A stretch of 64,000 bases of DNA from Paludisphaera borealis (lineage in GTDB: Bacteria > Planctomycetota > Planctomycetia > Isosphaerales > Isosphaeraceae), in assembly GCF_001956985.1 (NCBI RefSeq), contig NZ_CP019082.1, positions 2,728,001 through 2,792,000 on the forward strand, read 5' to 3'. The notes below the pieces were generated by a model, which searched no databases, was not told the DNA's origin, and saw only the letters and a program-made list of their open reading frames with translations. Below are positions 9,304-19,298 of this stretch, in pieces. Numbering within the stretch: position 1 is the first letter of the stretch; every line of letters starts with the position of its first letter. Position numbers and translations under genes: made by a program.

Positions 9304-10104
9304 TCAGTCGTCGAGCGGCATGATCTCGATTTTGCGAAACTCCACCGGGGCGGTCTCGGCCTGGAGGGCGATGTAACCGCCGGAAAGGGCCTTTTCGCCG
9401 TTGTTCGCCTTGAGCAGTTTGGCCGCGTCGCGGTCGTCGGGGTCGAGCTGCGGCTTCTCGTACTGGATGACCAGCTCGCCGTTGACGAAGTGCTTGATCG
9501 TGCCGTTGCCGTGGGCCTCAACCTCGATCGTCACCCACTGGTCGCCGCGAAGGGTCGGCGACTTCGAGTCGTTGCAGTGCTGCGTGATCAGTTTGCCGTC
9601 CATCACGATGTGGGTGCCCGGCGTGCAGACGTTGCCCGTCGGCCGGGTGCCCCGCTCCGCGCCTCCCAGAAACTGGACCTCGATCGAGACGGGGAACTCC
9701 TGATCCTTGCTCATCGTCTCGGGCTTCTGGCTGTGGATCATGACCCCGCTGTTGCGATACGCCCAGCCCGGACCGCCGGGGCACTGCTCGCCGACGAACC
9801 GGTACTCGATCCGCAGCTTGTACTTGGAGAACGGCTGATGGAAGAACAGGTGCCCGAACTCGCCGTTGAACTTCTCATACTTGTCGTAGGAGACCCGGAT
9901 CACGCCGTCCTCGACCCGGAACGTGTCCTTGTAGTTCTCCCCGAGGTCGCTCCCCTTGAGCTTCATGACCCAGCCGTCCAGATTCTTGCCGTTGAACAGG
10001 CTCGTCCAGCGCCCCTTCGCCGGCTCGGCGGTCGACTGAGCCGACGACGGGGACGACATACCGACGAGCATCGAAAGGGCGATCAATCCACTAAACCAAC
10101 ACAT
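9304..10104 (-). CDS. DUF1080 (3-keto-disaccharide hydrolase-like) secreted protein
   Basis: A 266-residue protein with a signal peptide (ALSMLVGMSSPSSAQS) and one DUF1080 domain: WTSLFNGKNLDGWVMK at the start, YRFVGEQCPGGPGWAYRNSGVMIHSQ in the middle, GYIALQAETAPVEFRKIEIMPL at the end. The fold is a concanavalin-like jelly roll. Some members hydrolyse 3-keto-glycosides together with Gfo/Idh oxidoreductases, which fits the gene 64 bp upstream on the same strand. ATG 10104 begins the signal peptide; a longer in-frame extension is not supported. Confidence 0.9.
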   Translation of the reverse strand: MCWFSGLIALSMLVGMSSPSSAQSTAEPAKGRWTSLFNGKNLDGWVMKLKGSDLGENYKDTFRVEDGVIRVSYDKYEKFNGEFGHLFFHQPFSKYKLRIEYRFVGEQCPGGPGWAYRNSGVMIHSQKPETMSKDQEFPVSIEVQFLGGAERGTRPTGNVCTPGTHIVMDGKLITQHCNDSKSPTLRGDQWVTIEVEAHGNGTIKHFVNGELVIQYEKPQLDPDDRDAAKLLKANNGEKALSGGYIALQAETAPVEFRKIEIMPLDD

Positions 10105-10168
10105 CGGCGGTTGCTCCGCAATCAAGAAAGGACTGGGCGGACCATGGACTTCAACGGTTCGACCCGGC

Positions 10169-11539
10169 TCAGGCCAGCTTCCAGCCCTTGCGGTATTCAC
10201 GTCGGAGGAACGGCTCGGCCTCCGGGGCGTTCGAGGCCTGGAGCTTGGCGGCGTCCCATTCGAGCTTCTTGCCGGTTCGGTAGGCGACGTTCCCCAGATG
10301 ATTCGCCTCGGTGAGCCAGCCGGAGTAGGCGAAATCGCACAGAGCCTTGCCGCCGGTCTTGCAGGCGTGAATCCACTCGGCGTGGTGGCCCAGCGACTTG
10401 GGGAACACCTGCGCGGGAGCGATGAAACCCTGGAATTCCTTCTCGGGGAGCAGCTTCAGGCGGCCGTAATCAGCCAGGAGCATCCCCTTGGAACCGACGA
10501 ACAGAACACCGCTGTCCCACTTGGGGATCGTCCCGTCATGGAACGCCTTAGGCTTGTCGGCGCCCTGATACCAGGTGAGGGTCAGCGGAGGCGCCTGGTC
10601 GTGCCCGGCGTACTCGTAGACGACCTTCATCGACGCCGGCGCGATCTCGGGGTGCGGCGGCGGGCCGAACGCCTCGATGGTCGCGGGCGACTTGAGCTTG
10701 AGCGCCCAGAACGGGAGATCGATCCAGTGGCTTCCCAGATCGCTCATCGTGCCGTTGCCGAAGTCCCACCAGCGATACCACTTGGGGCCGGGGAAGTAGA
10801 CTTCGTGGAACGGCCGCGCGGGGGCGGGGCCAAGCCAGAGGTCCCAGTCGAGCCCCTTGGGGATCGGCGACGAGCCCGTGGGACGTTCCTCGACATGGAC
10901 GATGTCCTGGTTGCGCCGGGCGTCCTCGGCCGACTGCCGGCCCCAGGCCCGGCCGACCCAGACGTGGGCTTCGGTCACGGGTCCGATCGCGCCGGCCTGG
11001 ATCAATTCCACGACGCGACGATAGTTGTCGCCGGCGTGGATCTGAGTCCCCATCTGGGTGGCGACCTTGGCCTTCTCGGCGGCCTCGCGGATGACCCGGG
11101 CCTCCCAGACGTTGTACGACAGCGGCTTCTCGCAGTAGACGTGCTTGCCGAGCTGGAGCGCCGGGAGGGTCGCGAAGGCGTGCGTGTGCTCGCAGGTGCT
11201 CACCACGACCGCGTCGAACTCGGCCGAGTGATCGAAAACCCTACGGAAATCGCGAAACCGCCTGGCCTTGGGAAACTGCGAGCCCGCCTGCTCGACGGCC
11301 GGTTCGAAGACGTCGCAGAGGGCCGTGATGTTCTCGGACGAGACGCCGTCGAGGTTCGCCGCCCCGCGCCCCCCCGCCCCGATGATCGCGATGTTCATCT
11401 TGTCGTTGAGGTTGCGGCCCCGCAGCACCGCCGGCGCCGCGAACACCGCCGCCGCCGTCCCGGCCAGTTCCAGCCCGAACCGCCGGCGCGTCGTCCCGCC
11501 GCCTTGACCCGCCTGGGCGTCCATCGACTGCTGTTTCAC
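10169..11539 (-). CDS. Gfo/Idh/MocA-family oxidoreductase, Tat-exported
   Basis: About 456 residues. A twin-arginine signal ([23 protein letters not shown]) precedes the Rossmann motif [14 protein letters not shown] and the catalytic EKP motif in [10 protein letters not shown]. The C-terminal part contains [24 protein letters not shown], typical of the large planctomycete subfamily. GTG 11539 has AGGAG 7 nt upstream; ATG 11524 is the alternative. It forms a two-gene unit with the DUF1080 protein downstream. Together they suggest oxidation of a carbohydrate to a 3-keto form followed by bond cleavage in the periplasm (inference). Confidence 0.92.
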   Translation of the reverse strand: MKQQSMDAQAGQGGGTTRRRFGLELAGTAAAVFAAPAVLRGRNLNDKMNIAIIGAGGRGAANLDGVSSENITALCDVFEPAVEQAGSQFPKARRFRDFRRVFDHSAEFDAVVVSTCEHTHAFATLPALQLGKHVYCEKPLSYNVWEARVIREAAEKAKVATQMGTQIHAGDNYRRVVELIQAGAIGPVTEAHVWVGRAWGRQSAEDARRNQDIVHVEERPTGSSPIPKGLDWDLWLGPAPARPFHEVYFPGPKWYRWWDFGNGTMSDLGSHWIDLPFWALKLKSPATIEAFGPPPHPEIAPASMKVVYEYAGHDQAPPLTLTWYQGADKPKAFHDGTIPKWDSGVLFVGSKGMLLADYGRLKLLPEKEFQGFIAPAQVFPKSLGHHAEWIHACKTGGKALCDFAYSGWLTEANHLGNVAYRTGKKLEWDAAKLQASNAPEAEPFLRREYRKGWKLA

Positions 11540-11689
11540 GGCAAGGCTCCTGAAGATCGGTCCGATCGCTCGCTCCGCCGGGCGCGGCGCCACTCGTGCC
11601 AGGATGCCCCCGCCTGACCGCCATTTCAACCCCCTGCCCCCAACCCGACGTCCAATGGACACATCCCGCCGAACTTTGCCCGCCTAGGC

Positions 11690-11718
11690 TTGACTTTCCG
11701 CCGCCCAAACCCCAGAAT
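11690..11718 (+). promoter_or_regulatory. Candidate promoter for tRNA-Leu
   Basis: TTGACT (11690-11695), 17 bp, then CAGAAT (11713-11718), about 32 bp before the tRNA. The -35 is close to consensus, the -10 weaker. Confidence 0.4.
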
Positions 11719-11749
11719 GATTTCTCAACGCTCAAGGGCGTCACCCCTC

Positions 11750-11835
11750 GCCGGAGTGGTGGAATTGGCAGACACGCTAGCTTGAGGGGCTAGTCCGCTT
11801 CACGGCGGGTGCAGGTTCAAGTCCTGTCTCCGGCA
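11750..11835 (+). tRNA. tRNA-Leu (GAG anticodon)
   Basis: An 86-nt class II tRNA. The acceptor stem GCCGGAG pairs with CTCCGGC and the discriminator is A. The anticodon stem CTAGC/GCTAG holds loop TTGAGGG with GAG at 11784-11786. There is a long variable arm, and the T arm is GCAGG-TTCAAGT-CCTGT. CCA is not encoded. A strong terminator follows 14 bp later. Confidence 0.97.
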
Positions 11836-11848
11836 TTCTTTACGTCAA

Positions 11849-11882
11849 CGAAAAAACCCCGGTCTTCACCGGGGTTTTTTCG
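11849..11882 (+). terminator. Intrinsic terminator after tRNA-Leu
   Basis: The stem CGAAAAAACCCCGG pairs with CCGGGGTTTTTTCG around loop TCTTCA. The A- and T-runs on either side make it potentially bidirectional, serving the tRNA and also traffic from the opposite strand. Confidence 0.93.
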
Positions 11883-12033
11883 TGCGCGCCGGTTGGTCGG
11901 TCGTCCCGGTTATCCGTCCCTGCCTCGCCCCTTCGCTCCGGAAAACCGCTTAATTCTCCGCGGTCTCGTAGTACATTCCCTTTATGGGACGTCGCCGCCG
12001 ACGCGGCGACGTCCCCTTAGCCGAGTGTTTGGC

Positions 12034-14121
12034 TCAAGGAGTGGTGAGTTCCTTGACCAGGCGGTCGGCGCGGTAGACGGAGCGGAGGGCTTCCATGATG
12101 CCTCGCGAGTCGACGGAGACGGCGCGGGCGGTCTTGTCGTCGTAACCGAAGTCGAGGATCAGCGATTGGACGTTACCGTCGAAGATCAGGCCCACGACCT
12201 CATTGTCGCGATTCACGACCGGGCTGCCGGAATTGCCGCCGATGATGTCGGCCGTCGAGACGAAGTTCAACGGCGTCTGGAGATTCAACCGCTCCGCCCG
12301 GCGCGCCTCGTGCCACGACTTGGGGAGCGCGTACGGCGGCTTCTCGCCATGCGCCTTGGCGTGCTCGAAGGCGCCCTCGACGACGGTGAAAGGCGGGACG
12401 GCCGCGCCGTCGACCTCGTAGCCCTTGACGACGCCGAAAGCCAGCCGCAGCGTGAACGTCGCATCGGGATAAACCGAGTCGCCCCGCTCCTCGAACAGAG
12501 CCTTGGCGATCAGGGCGTAATTCGCCGCCTCGACTCCCTCGACCTTGTCCTCGCGCTCCTTGCGGAGCCGCCTCGACTCGGGATCGACCAGGAGGGCCAG
12601 CTTGATCATCGGGTCGTCCGACTTCTCGATCGCCTCCTTGCCTCCCTCTGCCAGCTTGCGGCGCACGGCGACGTCGCCCAGCTTCGTGCCCGAAACCAGC
12701 GCGGCCGCCGCCTCGGCCGGCGTGCGACCGTCGAGAACCCGGGCGAGCAGCGGGTCGTTGGGCTCGATCTGCTTCCAGTAGCCGAGCGAGAACGCGAGCT
12801 TCGCCTTCTCGAAATCGGGATAGATCGGCGCTTCGGAGAACAGCTCCAGTTCGAGCGAGGCCAGGCCCGAATCGCGATACTCCTTCAGGCGGTCGGCGTT
12901 CGGCTTGGGCTTCTCCTCGGCGAGCCTCACGAGTTCGCGGGCGATCCCGAAATGCTGCGAATCGATGGCCCGTCCGCGCTCCAGAAGGGCGAGCGGCCTG
13001 GCGATCGCGGCCATCGCCTTCTGAGCCTCGGCGATGCGATCCCAGGCCTCGCCGTAGGCCGCCTGCTTCTTGGGGTCGGCGGCCACGCTCTTGCGCAGGT
13101 CGTTCTCGGCCTCTTGCTTCTTGGCGAGGAACGCCGGGTCTTGCAACCCCTTGAAACCGCCCAGCCGCGCCTTGCGGCTGTTCTGGATCGAGAACAACTC
13201 CTCCTTCGACTGGCGGAACTCCTCATCCCCGCGACGGCCGAAGTCGAGCAGGAACGCCTCCTTGGCGTGGAGCCAGTCGAGCAGGCTCGGAAATCCGAGG
13301 TCGCGCAGATACGCGATGCTGGCCATCGTGTTCAGCCGGTCGGTCCGGCCGGGGTGCCCGGCGACGAACACGAGTTCGCCGTCCTTGCTGCCGTTGGCGC
13401 TCCACTTCAGGTGGTTGGCGATCTTCGCCGGCTTGCCGTCCTCGTAGGCGCGGAAGAAGCAGACGTCGAGGCAGTAGCGGGGGAACTCGAAGTTGTCGGG
13501 GTCGCCGCCGAAGAAGGCGATGTCGAACTCGGGAGCGAAGACGAGGCGGACGTCGGTGTACTTTTTATACGTGTAGAGATGATATCGTCCTCCTTGGTAG
13601 AGCGTGACGACGTCGCTCCGCAGGCCGGTCTTCTGGGTCGACGCCTTTTCGATGTCGGCCGACGCCTTCCTCCGGGCCGTTGCGGCGGCCGCGTCGTCCA
13701 TCTCGGGCTTCACGCCGGCGTTGACGGCCGCGGTCACGTCTTCGATCGCCACCAGGACGTTCAGTTCGAGGTCGGGCGCCTTGGCCTCCTGCTCGGGGGT
13801 CTGCGCGTAATAGCCGAGCCGGTAATAGTCTTTGTCGGCCGTGCTCAACTTCGACAGGGTGTCGGCGCCGACGTGGTGGTTCGTCATGATCAGGCCGTCG
13901 GCCGACACGAACGAGCCCGAACCGCCGTTGTTGAACCGGACGGCCGACGACCGCAGATGCTCCGCCCAGCCGGCCGGCGGCGTGAACCCGTGGCGCGCCT
14001 TGAGCGTCTCCAAAGGCAGGTTGTTGAAGACCCACATCCCCTCGTCGCCGCGCGTCACAGTGAATGACATGATGAAATTTAGACCTAACGTGAAGACGAT
14101 TGGAAGCAATCGACGGTTCAT
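12034..14121 (-). CDS. S46-family serine peptidase (dipeptidyl-peptidase 7/11-like)
   Basis: A 695-residue exported peptidase, close to the usual ~720 of DPP7/DPP11. A signal peptide (RRLLPIVFTLGLNFIMSFTVTRG) is followed by the family start DEGMWVFNNLPLE. The chymotrypsin-like double barrel contains the His in IMTNHHVG (about residue 82) and the nucleophilic Ser in GNSGSPVVN (about residue 629). Members remove dipeptides from peptide N-termini in the periplasm; specificity for acidic or hydrophobic residues cannot be decided here. ATG 14121 gives a clean signal peptide and is preferred over the longer frame. Confidence 0.93.
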   Translation of the reverse strand: MNRRLLPIVFTLGLNFIMSFTVTRGDEGMWVFNNLPLETLKARHGFTPPAGWAEHLRSSAVRFNNGGSGSFVSADGLIMTNHHVGADTLSKLSTADKDYYRLGYYAQTPEQEAKAPDLELNVLVAIEDVTAAVNAGVKPEMDDAAAATARRKASADIEKASTQKTGLRSDVVTLYQGGRYHLYTYKKYTDVRLVFAPEFDIAFFGGDPDNFEFPRYCLDVCFFRAYEDGKPAKIANHLKWSANGSKDGELVFVAGHPGRTDRLNTMASIAYLRDLGFPSLLDWLHAKEAFLLDFGRRGDEEFRQSKEELFSIQNSRKARLGGFKGLQDPAFLAKKQEAENDLRKSVAADPKKQAAYGEAWDRIAEAQKAMAAIARPLALLERGRAIDSQHFGIARELVRLAEEKPKPNADRLKEYRDSGLASLELELFSEAPIYPDFEKAKLAFSLGYWKQIEPNDPLLARVLDGRTPAEAAAALVSGTKLGDVAVRRKLAEGGKEAIEKSDDPMIKLALLVDPESRRLRKEREDKVEGVEAANYALIAKALFEERGDSVYPDATFTLRLAFGVVKGYEVDGAAVPPFTVVEGAFEHAKAHGEKPPYALPKSWHEARRAERLNLQTPLNFVSTADIIGGNSGSPVVNRDNEVVGLIFDGNVQSLILDFGYDDKTARAVSVDSRGIMEALRSVYRADRLVKELTTP

Positions 14122-14305
14122 ATCAATAAACCCCTGAATTCCCCGGAGGAACGAGGCCGGCCGCCGATCGCGGCGGCGAGCCGATCCCGACATCTTCAGA
14201 CCCCGCGCCGAAGACTGTCAAGCCGAGAGCCCCTTGATCGAGCCGCCCGTCGCGGTCAAAGTCCTAGAGTGGACCGGGAACGAGCCGTACTGACAGGAGA
14301 GTTCG

Positions 14306-15022
14306 ATGATCGACCGACCGCAACCGAGCTGGGCGCGACGGGCCGCCGCAATGGGAATCGTCGCCGCGCTCGCGGCCGCGAGCCCGTCGCCGTCGCCAGG
14401 GCAAAAGGCCGACGCGGCCGATCCCAAAGGCGTCGTCGTCCGCGACGATTTCGAGCGCGAGACGCCCGACGGCTGGGACTTCACCGACAAGGCCGCCTGG
14501 CGGATCGTTCGCGAGAAAGATCGCGACAACCGCGTCCTCGAACTCTTCCAGGCCAGCAAATACGAGCCGCCGGTCCGGTCGCCGTTCAACATGGCGCTGC
14601 GTCGCGAGGCCGACCTGGGCGGGTTCACGCTGGACGTGAAGGCCCGTTCGACCACGCGCGACTACGGCCATCGCGACCTCTGCCTGATCTTCGGCTACGT
14701 CGACCCCTCGCACTTCTATTACGTCCACATCGCGAAGGAGGCCGACCCGCACGCCAACAGCATCTTCCTGGTCGACGGCAAGCCTCGCGTCTCGATCGCC
14801 GAAGACCGAACGAAGGGGACGGCGTGGACCGACGGCTGGCACGACGTCCGCCTCAAGCGCGAGCCCGGCAGCGGCCTGATCGAGGTCTACTTCGACGACA
14901 TGACGAAGCCCGTCATGACGACCCACGATAAGACCTTCCCACACGGGCGGATCGGCCTCGGCTCGTTCGACGACACCGGGATGTTCGACGACCTCGTCGT
15001 GAAGCGCGCGGACGGCCGTTGA
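14306..15022 (+). CDS. Secreted concanavalin-like (LamG/DUF1080-type) protein
   Basis: A 238-residue protein with a signal peptide (AAAMGIVAALAAASPSPSPGQKADA) and one jelly-roll-like domain: VVVRDDFERETPDGWDF, FTLDVKARSTTRDYGHRDLCLIFGY, FYYVHIAKEADPHANSIFLVDG, HGRIGLGSFDDTGMFDDL. Such domains bind or cleave carbohydrate. No catalytic pair is obvious, so a binding role is as likely as an enzymatic one. Divergent from the S46 peptidase, with about 180 bp between the starts. Confidence 0.8.
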   Translation: MIDRPQPSWARRAAAMGIVAALAAASPSPSPGQKADAADPKGVVVRDDFERETPDGWDFTDKAAWRIVREKDRDNRVLELFQASKYEPPVRSPFNMALRREADLGGFTLDVKARSTTRDYGHRDLCLIFGYVDPSHFYYVHIAKEADPHANSIFLVDGKPRVSIAEDRTKGTAWTDGWHDVRLKREPGSGLIEVYFDDMTKPVMTTHDKTFPHGRIGLGSFDDTGMFDDLVVKRADGR

Positions 15023-15049
15023 CCTCGACCGTCCTTCCGGGTCGCGACG

Positions 15050-15766
15050 CTACCGCAACGCCTCCGGCAATTCGAGAGCCGTCCACTCGACCTTCACGAC
15101 TCCCGGGCGCTCGGACCATTCTCTCACGGGAATCCGTCGCGGTTCCGACGCCCGCGCCCGCCACTTCAGCTCGCAGCGAAGCATCCAGCGTTCGTCGGCC
15201 TTGTCGTAACAAACCTCCGAGGACTTGATCGAGAACCCCTGGCCGACAATGTCGCCGCGGACCTCGTCCTCGGTCGGCCCGCTCAGCGACGACGTCAACG
15301 ACAGAACACCCCGGTGATCCTGAAGCATGTGCGACTCCCATCGCTTGAGGCTCGTCAGCACCAACATTCCGATCGCCAGCGCGGCGACGCCCAGAACGAG
15401 TTGGCCGCCGCCGAAGCAAAGTCCGAGGATGGTCACAAACCAGAGCGTGGCGGCCGTCGTAACGCCCAGGACGACGTCGCCCCGCTTGAGGATCGCCCCG
15501 CCGCCGATGAATCCCATGCCAGTCAAAATGCCGAGCGGCAGTCGCATCAAGTCGAGCATCACAAAAGAGCTGGACGCCCTCCCCGCGGTCGCCAGCATCA
15601 GGTTGACCTGGATCATCGACACCGAGGCGGCCAGGCAGACCAGCATCGTCGTCCGGAGCCCCGCCGCCCGCCCATGCTCGCCACGGTTCACCCCGACGAT
15701 CGCGCCAGCCGCGACGGTGAGCGCCAGCCGCAAGACGACCTCATACCATTCAACATGCGTGGACAT
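15050..15766 (-). CDS. MgtC/SapB-family membrane protein
   Basis: A 238-residue protein. The N-terminal MgtC domain has four to five helices with the family motifs GAIVGVNRGEHGRAAGLRTTMLV and LPLGILTGMGFIGGGAILKRG, followed by GVTTAATLWFVTILGLCFGGG. The C-terminal cytosolic part looks like an ACT-type domain. MgtC proteins support growth at low magnesium and acid stress and can modulate ATP synthase; the transport function is disputed. ATG 15766 is chosen because it begins at MSTHVEWYEVVLRL directly before the first helix. Its 3' end faces the lectin-fold gene. Confidence 0.9.
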   Translation of the reverse strand: MSTHVEWYEVVLRLALTVAAGAIVGVNRGEHGRAAGLRTTMLVCLAASVSMIQVNLMLATAGRASSSFVMLDLMRLPLGILTGMGFIGGGAILKRGDVVLGVTTAATLWFVTILGLCFGGGQLVLGVAALAIGMLVLTSLKRWESHMLQDHRGVLSLTSSLSGPTEDEVRGDIVGQGFSIKSSEVCYDKADERWMLRCELKWRARASEPRRIPVREWSERPGVVKVEWTALELPEALR

Positions 15767-16094
15767 ACGAATTCCCCGACCTCGTACCAATCATCGCCCG
15801 ACCCAAGAACGTCGTGAGCCGAAGATACCCGATCAAGGGACGGTCGGCCGCATCAGTCCGCGACGTTAAGCCATGACCGAAATGCAATTGTGGAAGAATC
15901 CAATGCCGGATATCGTCTCGCCATGATCCGGCCCCGGGCTTCACGCCCGATCGGCCGGATCAGGATCGAGGGCGATGGAGGATCGTCCGAGGCAATGATT
16001 TACGACGGCCGTCCCCACATCTCGTAACGCCATGGGGCTCGGACGCCGATCAAGATGACGGAGCTCTCCGTCCTGAGACAGGAGCCGAACACGC
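15767..16094. other. Intergenic region upstream of porin 1
   Basis: About 330 bp between the divergent mgtC-like and porin genes. No gene seen. It contains a perfect 7-bp dyad, GACGGAG-CT-CTCCGTC, at 16057-16072 directly before an AGGAG ribosome-binding site, which could be an operator or leader hairpin for the porin. Confidence 0.5.
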
Positions 16095-17759
16095 GTGCGA
16101 CGGCCAGGATCGTGGATGTTTGCGTTCAGCCTGGCGAGCGTCCTGGCCGCGCTCGGGCCGAACGCGCGGTCGCAGGACGTCCCTCCCACGCCCGCACCCG
16201 CCGCGCCGATGACCGTCGAACAGCTCGCCCAGCGGCTCATGGTGATGGAAGAGATGAACCGGAAGCTCGCGAGCGAGCTGGCGCGGACCACGCGCGCACA
16301 CGAGCAGGAGATGAGGCAGCTCCGCGAGAAGATCGGTGAACTGTCGGGGAGGCCGGCGGACGCGGGCGAGGAGGCCAGCTCAAACGCCGAGGTCGCCATC
16401 CCGGGACCGATGAGGAACGACGCGAGGGCGGCCGATACCGACCCCGATACGCCGGTCCCGGACTACACCGAGGGCCAGTTCGATCCGTTCACCGCCGCGC
16501 CGGGATACGCGCCCACGAACGCCGCCGAATCCAGGAGGCTGCCGCTGAAGGGTACGTTCGGCCCCGGGTTCCAGTGGCAGACCGAGGACGAGGAATTCCG
16601 GCTCCAGGTCCATTACGAGTCCCAGATCGAGGCCCGGATCTGGGCGCAGAGCGATCAGGTCCCGGCCAACGGCGGCATCTTCCTGCCCCGCCAGCGGATC
16701 TTCTTCAACGGCAACATCACCAAGGCGATCGAGTACGAGCTGGCGATCAACCGCGGCTTCGGCGCTTTCAACTTGCTGAACGCCTTCGTCAATCTCCACT
16801 TCGACGACCGCTTCGAGGTCCGGATCGGCCGGTTCTTCACGCCGCTCCCCTACGACCAGTACGCGATCTCGAATTACTGGCTGCCGACTCCGGAGCGGTC
16901 GCTGTTCACGACCAACCTGTCGCTGAACCGGCAGTTCGGGATGATGGGATGGGGCTATCTGTTCGACAAGCGGCTCGACTATGCGGCGGGCGTCTTCAAC
17001 GGCTCGCGGAACTCGTTCGAGAGCCTCTCCAACTCCGCGGATTTCGTCGGTTACCTCAATGCGCGGCCGTTCCAGGAATCAGAAAGCCTGAAGTTCGCCA
17101 GGTTCTGGAACATCGGCAGTTCGGTCGCGTACGGATACCAGAACCAGGCGGCGGTGCCCCAGTCGTTCCGGATCGCCGGCGGCTCGCCGAACGCGGACGT
17201 CCCCGGGCCTGGGACGACGCCGTTCCTGATCTTGAACCGCGACGTCGTCGAGCGCGGCGAGCGACTGCTCGGTTCGGTCCACTCGGCCTACTTTTATAAA
17301 GGGCTGTCTCTGATCGGCGAGTGGCAGTACGGTTACGGCGGGTATGCGTCGGCGAACCGGCCGAGCCCGGTGCGGGTGCCGTTCTCGGGGTTCTACTTGA
17401 CAGGAGGCTACTTCTTGACGGGCGAGCACGTCGACCGCAGGGCGCGGCTCAAGCCGCTGCGGCCGGTGTTCCCGACGTCGAAGGGCGAGCGCCGCGGCGT
17501 GGGCGCCTGGGAAGTCGTCGGCCGATACAGCGACCTGCGGCTCGGCGAGCAGATCTTCACCGGCGGTTTCGCCGATCCGAGTCTCTGGTCCAATCAGGCG
17601 GACACGACCGAGATCGGCCTCAACTGGTACTTGAATGAATATCTCAAGGTCTATATGTTCTGGCTCCACGGCGAATTCGGCGACCCGGTCCAGTATCGCC
17701 CCGGCGGCCTTCAGAAGAGCGCCGATATGTTCTGGATGAGGTTCCAGCTCTATTTTTGA
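16095..17759 (+). CDS. Porin, phosphate-selective OprO/OprP-like
   Basis: A 554-residue outer-membrane beta-barrel. GTG 16095 begins a signal peptide ending at NARSQD and follows AGGAG at 11 nt; ATG 16116 would trim its n-region. Residues ~40-90 form a coiled coil (EEMNRKLASELARTTRAHEQEM), then a Pro-rich linker and the porin domain from ~150 (EFRLQVHYESQIEARIW, RIGRFFTPLPYDQYAIS). The C-terminus FWMRFQLYF ends in the aromatic residue expected for barrel assembly. It opens a locus with a carbonic anhydrase, the urease operon and a second porin, suggesting a role in solute entry; the solute is unproven. Confidence 0.88.
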   Translation: MRRPGSWMFAFSLASVLAALGPNARSQDVPPTPAPAAPMTVEQLAQRLMVMEEMNRKLASELARTTRAHEQEMRQLREKIGELSGRPADAGEEASSNAEVAIPGPMRNDARAADTDPDTPVPDYTEGQFDPFTAAPGYAPTNAAESRRLPLKGTFGPGFQWQTEDEEFRLQVHYESQIEARIWAQSDQVPANGGIFLPRQRIFFNGNITKAIEYELAINRGFGAFNLLNAFVNLHFDDRFEVRIGRFFTPLPYDQYAISNYWLPTPERSLFTTNLSLNRQFGMMGWGYLFDKRLDYAAGVFNGSRNSFESLSNSADFVGYLNARPFQESESLKFARFWNIGSSVAYGYQNQAAVPQSFRIAGGSPNADVPGPGTTPFLILNRDVVERGERLLGSVHSAYFYKGLSLIGEWQYGYGGYASANRPSPVRVPFSGFYLTGGYFLTGEHVDRRARLKPLRPVFPTSKGERRGVGAWEVVGRYSDLRLGEQIFTGGFADPSLWSNQADTTEIGLNWYLNEYLKVYMFWLHGEFGDPVQYRPGGLQKSADMFWMRFQLYF

Positions 17760-18037
17760 GGCGGGCGAGTCCCTTCTTTACCCGGCCGCCGGTGCATGCT
17801 ATATAGAGCGTCGGCGGGTTGTCACTGGGGACGCCTGGACGCAGGGTCCGAGGGCGGCCAGGCCGCAACGTCACTTCGCGGCGCGCCCCGGGCGATCGTC
17901 CGGAACGCCTTCACCACGCTCGGGGCTCGGCGACGCGTCCGCCCCGGAATCGCGGCGTCGCCCGCGGATCCTTTACCAATACGACTCGCGTCGAGTGAAC
18001 CGACCGAGCCTCGAATCCGCCCATGGAGAGCTTGACC

Positions 18038-18751
18038 ATGCGATCCCCGAATTCCCCGTCTCGACGCCGGTTCGTACAGCAAGTGGGCCTGGCGGCCGGC
18101 GTCGCGCTCTCATCGGGTTCCACCGACTTGAAGGCGGCGGCGCAACCGGCCCCCGACCCCGACGCCGTGCTCGCCCTTCTGCGGGAGGGCAACAAGCGGT
18201 TCGCCTCGGGTCAGACTTCGCTCCTCACCCGGCGGCGGCCGAGCGACTTCGCGGCGATGGCCGAGGGCCAGGCGCCGGTCGCCGCGATCATCGGCTGCGC
18301 CGATTCGCGGGTCGCGCCCGAGCTGATCTTCGACCAGGGGGCGGGCGACCTCTTCGTGGTCCGGATCGCGGGCAACGTCGTCGACGGCGCGGGGGCGGTC
18401 GTGAAGGGGAGCATCGAGTTCGCGGTGGCCGAGCTGGGCGTCCGGGTCGTCATGGTGCTGGGCCATAGTAAGTGCGGCGCGGTCAAGGCCGCCATCCAGC
18501 ACGTCGACGCCCGCGACTCCCTTCCCGGCTCGATCGACGGTCTGGTCGAACTTATCAAGCCGGCCGTCGCCGACGCCGCGGGCGCATCGGGCGACAAGCT
18601 TGAGAACGTCACCAAGGCCAACGTCCTGCGATCCGTCGCCAAGCTCAAGACCGCCGGGCCGATCGTCCCCGAGCTGGTCAGGGCCGGGAAGGTGAAGATC
18701 GTCGGCGCCGTGTACGACCTGGCCACCGGCGTGGTCGAAGTGTTCGGTTGA
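18038..18751 (+). CDS. Beta-class carbonic anhydrase, Tat-exported
   Basis: Interconverts CO2 and bicarbonate. A twin-arginine signal (SRRRFVQQVGLAAGVALSSG) precedes the beta-CA domain, with zinc ligands Cys and Asp in GCADSR, and His and Cys in LGHSKCGAV. FVVRIAGNVVD and the C-terminal VKIVGAVYDLATGVVEV are typical. ATG 18038 is preferred to 18023 because GGAGAG falls 9 nt before it. Export beside a urease operon suggests handling of the CO2 or bicarbonate from urea, or periplasmic pH buffering (inference). It is 180 bp before ureA with no clear terminator between. Confidence 0.93.
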   Translation: MRSPNSPSRRRFVQQVGLAAGVALSSGSTDLKAAAQPAPDPDAVLALLREGNKRFASGQTSLLTRRRPSDFAAMAEGQAPVAAIIGCADSRVAPELIFDQGAGDLFVVRIAGNVVDGAGAVVKGSIEFAVAELGVRVVMVLGHSKCGAVKAAIQHVDARDSLPGSIDGLVELIKPAVADAAGASGDKLENVTKANVLRSVAKLKTAGPIVPELVRAGKVKIVGAVYDLATGVVEVFG

Positions 18752-18931
18752 GGACGGCTCCGACGGACGCTCGTCCGGCAAATTGACTGCCCCCTGGCAT
18801 CGGACCAACTCACTGGTAGATTAAGATTAATACGAATTCAGGCGCGACCGCGTCGTGTCGCGCCGGTTCGCCCCGTCCGGCGGCCTCCCAGCGTCCTTCA
18901 GCCACCCATCCCAAATCCTGGAGTCCTTGCC

Positions 18932-19234
18932 ATGCACTTGACACCGCAAGAACGCGACAAATTGCTGATCTTCACGGCCGCCCAGGTCGCCGCGGCGCGC
19001 AAGGCGCGGGGGCTGAAGCTCAACGTCCCCGAGGCCACGGCGTACATCACGGCTCAACTGCTGGAGCTGGCGCGCGACGGCAAGTCGGTCGACGAGATCA
19101 TGAGCGCCGGCTGCGAGATCCTCGGCCGCAACGACGTGATGGAAGGCGTCCCGGAGATGATCCACTCGATCCAGGTCGAGCCGACGTTCCCCGACGGCAG
19201 CAAGCTGGTCACGGTCCACGAGCCGATCCGCTGA
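18932..19234 (+). CDS. ureA: Urease subunit gamma
   Basis: A 100-residue gamma subunit of nickel urease, which hydrolyses urea to ammonia and carbamate. The whole length matches the family: [56 protein letters not shown] and [18 protein letters not shown] at the end. GGAG lies 9 nt before ATG. It is the first gene of ureABC-F-G-D on the plus strand. Confidence 0.97.
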   Translation: MHLTPQERDKLLIFTAAQVAAARKARGLKLNVPEATAYITAQLLELARDGKSVDEIMSAGCEILGRNDVMEGVPEMIHSIQVEPTFPDGSKLVTVHEPIR

Positions 19235-19298
19235 GCCGTTTCGAGCCGAGTTCGACGGTAGCCCCCCACATCCTTCCGCGCTTTCAGGGAGTCCGCAC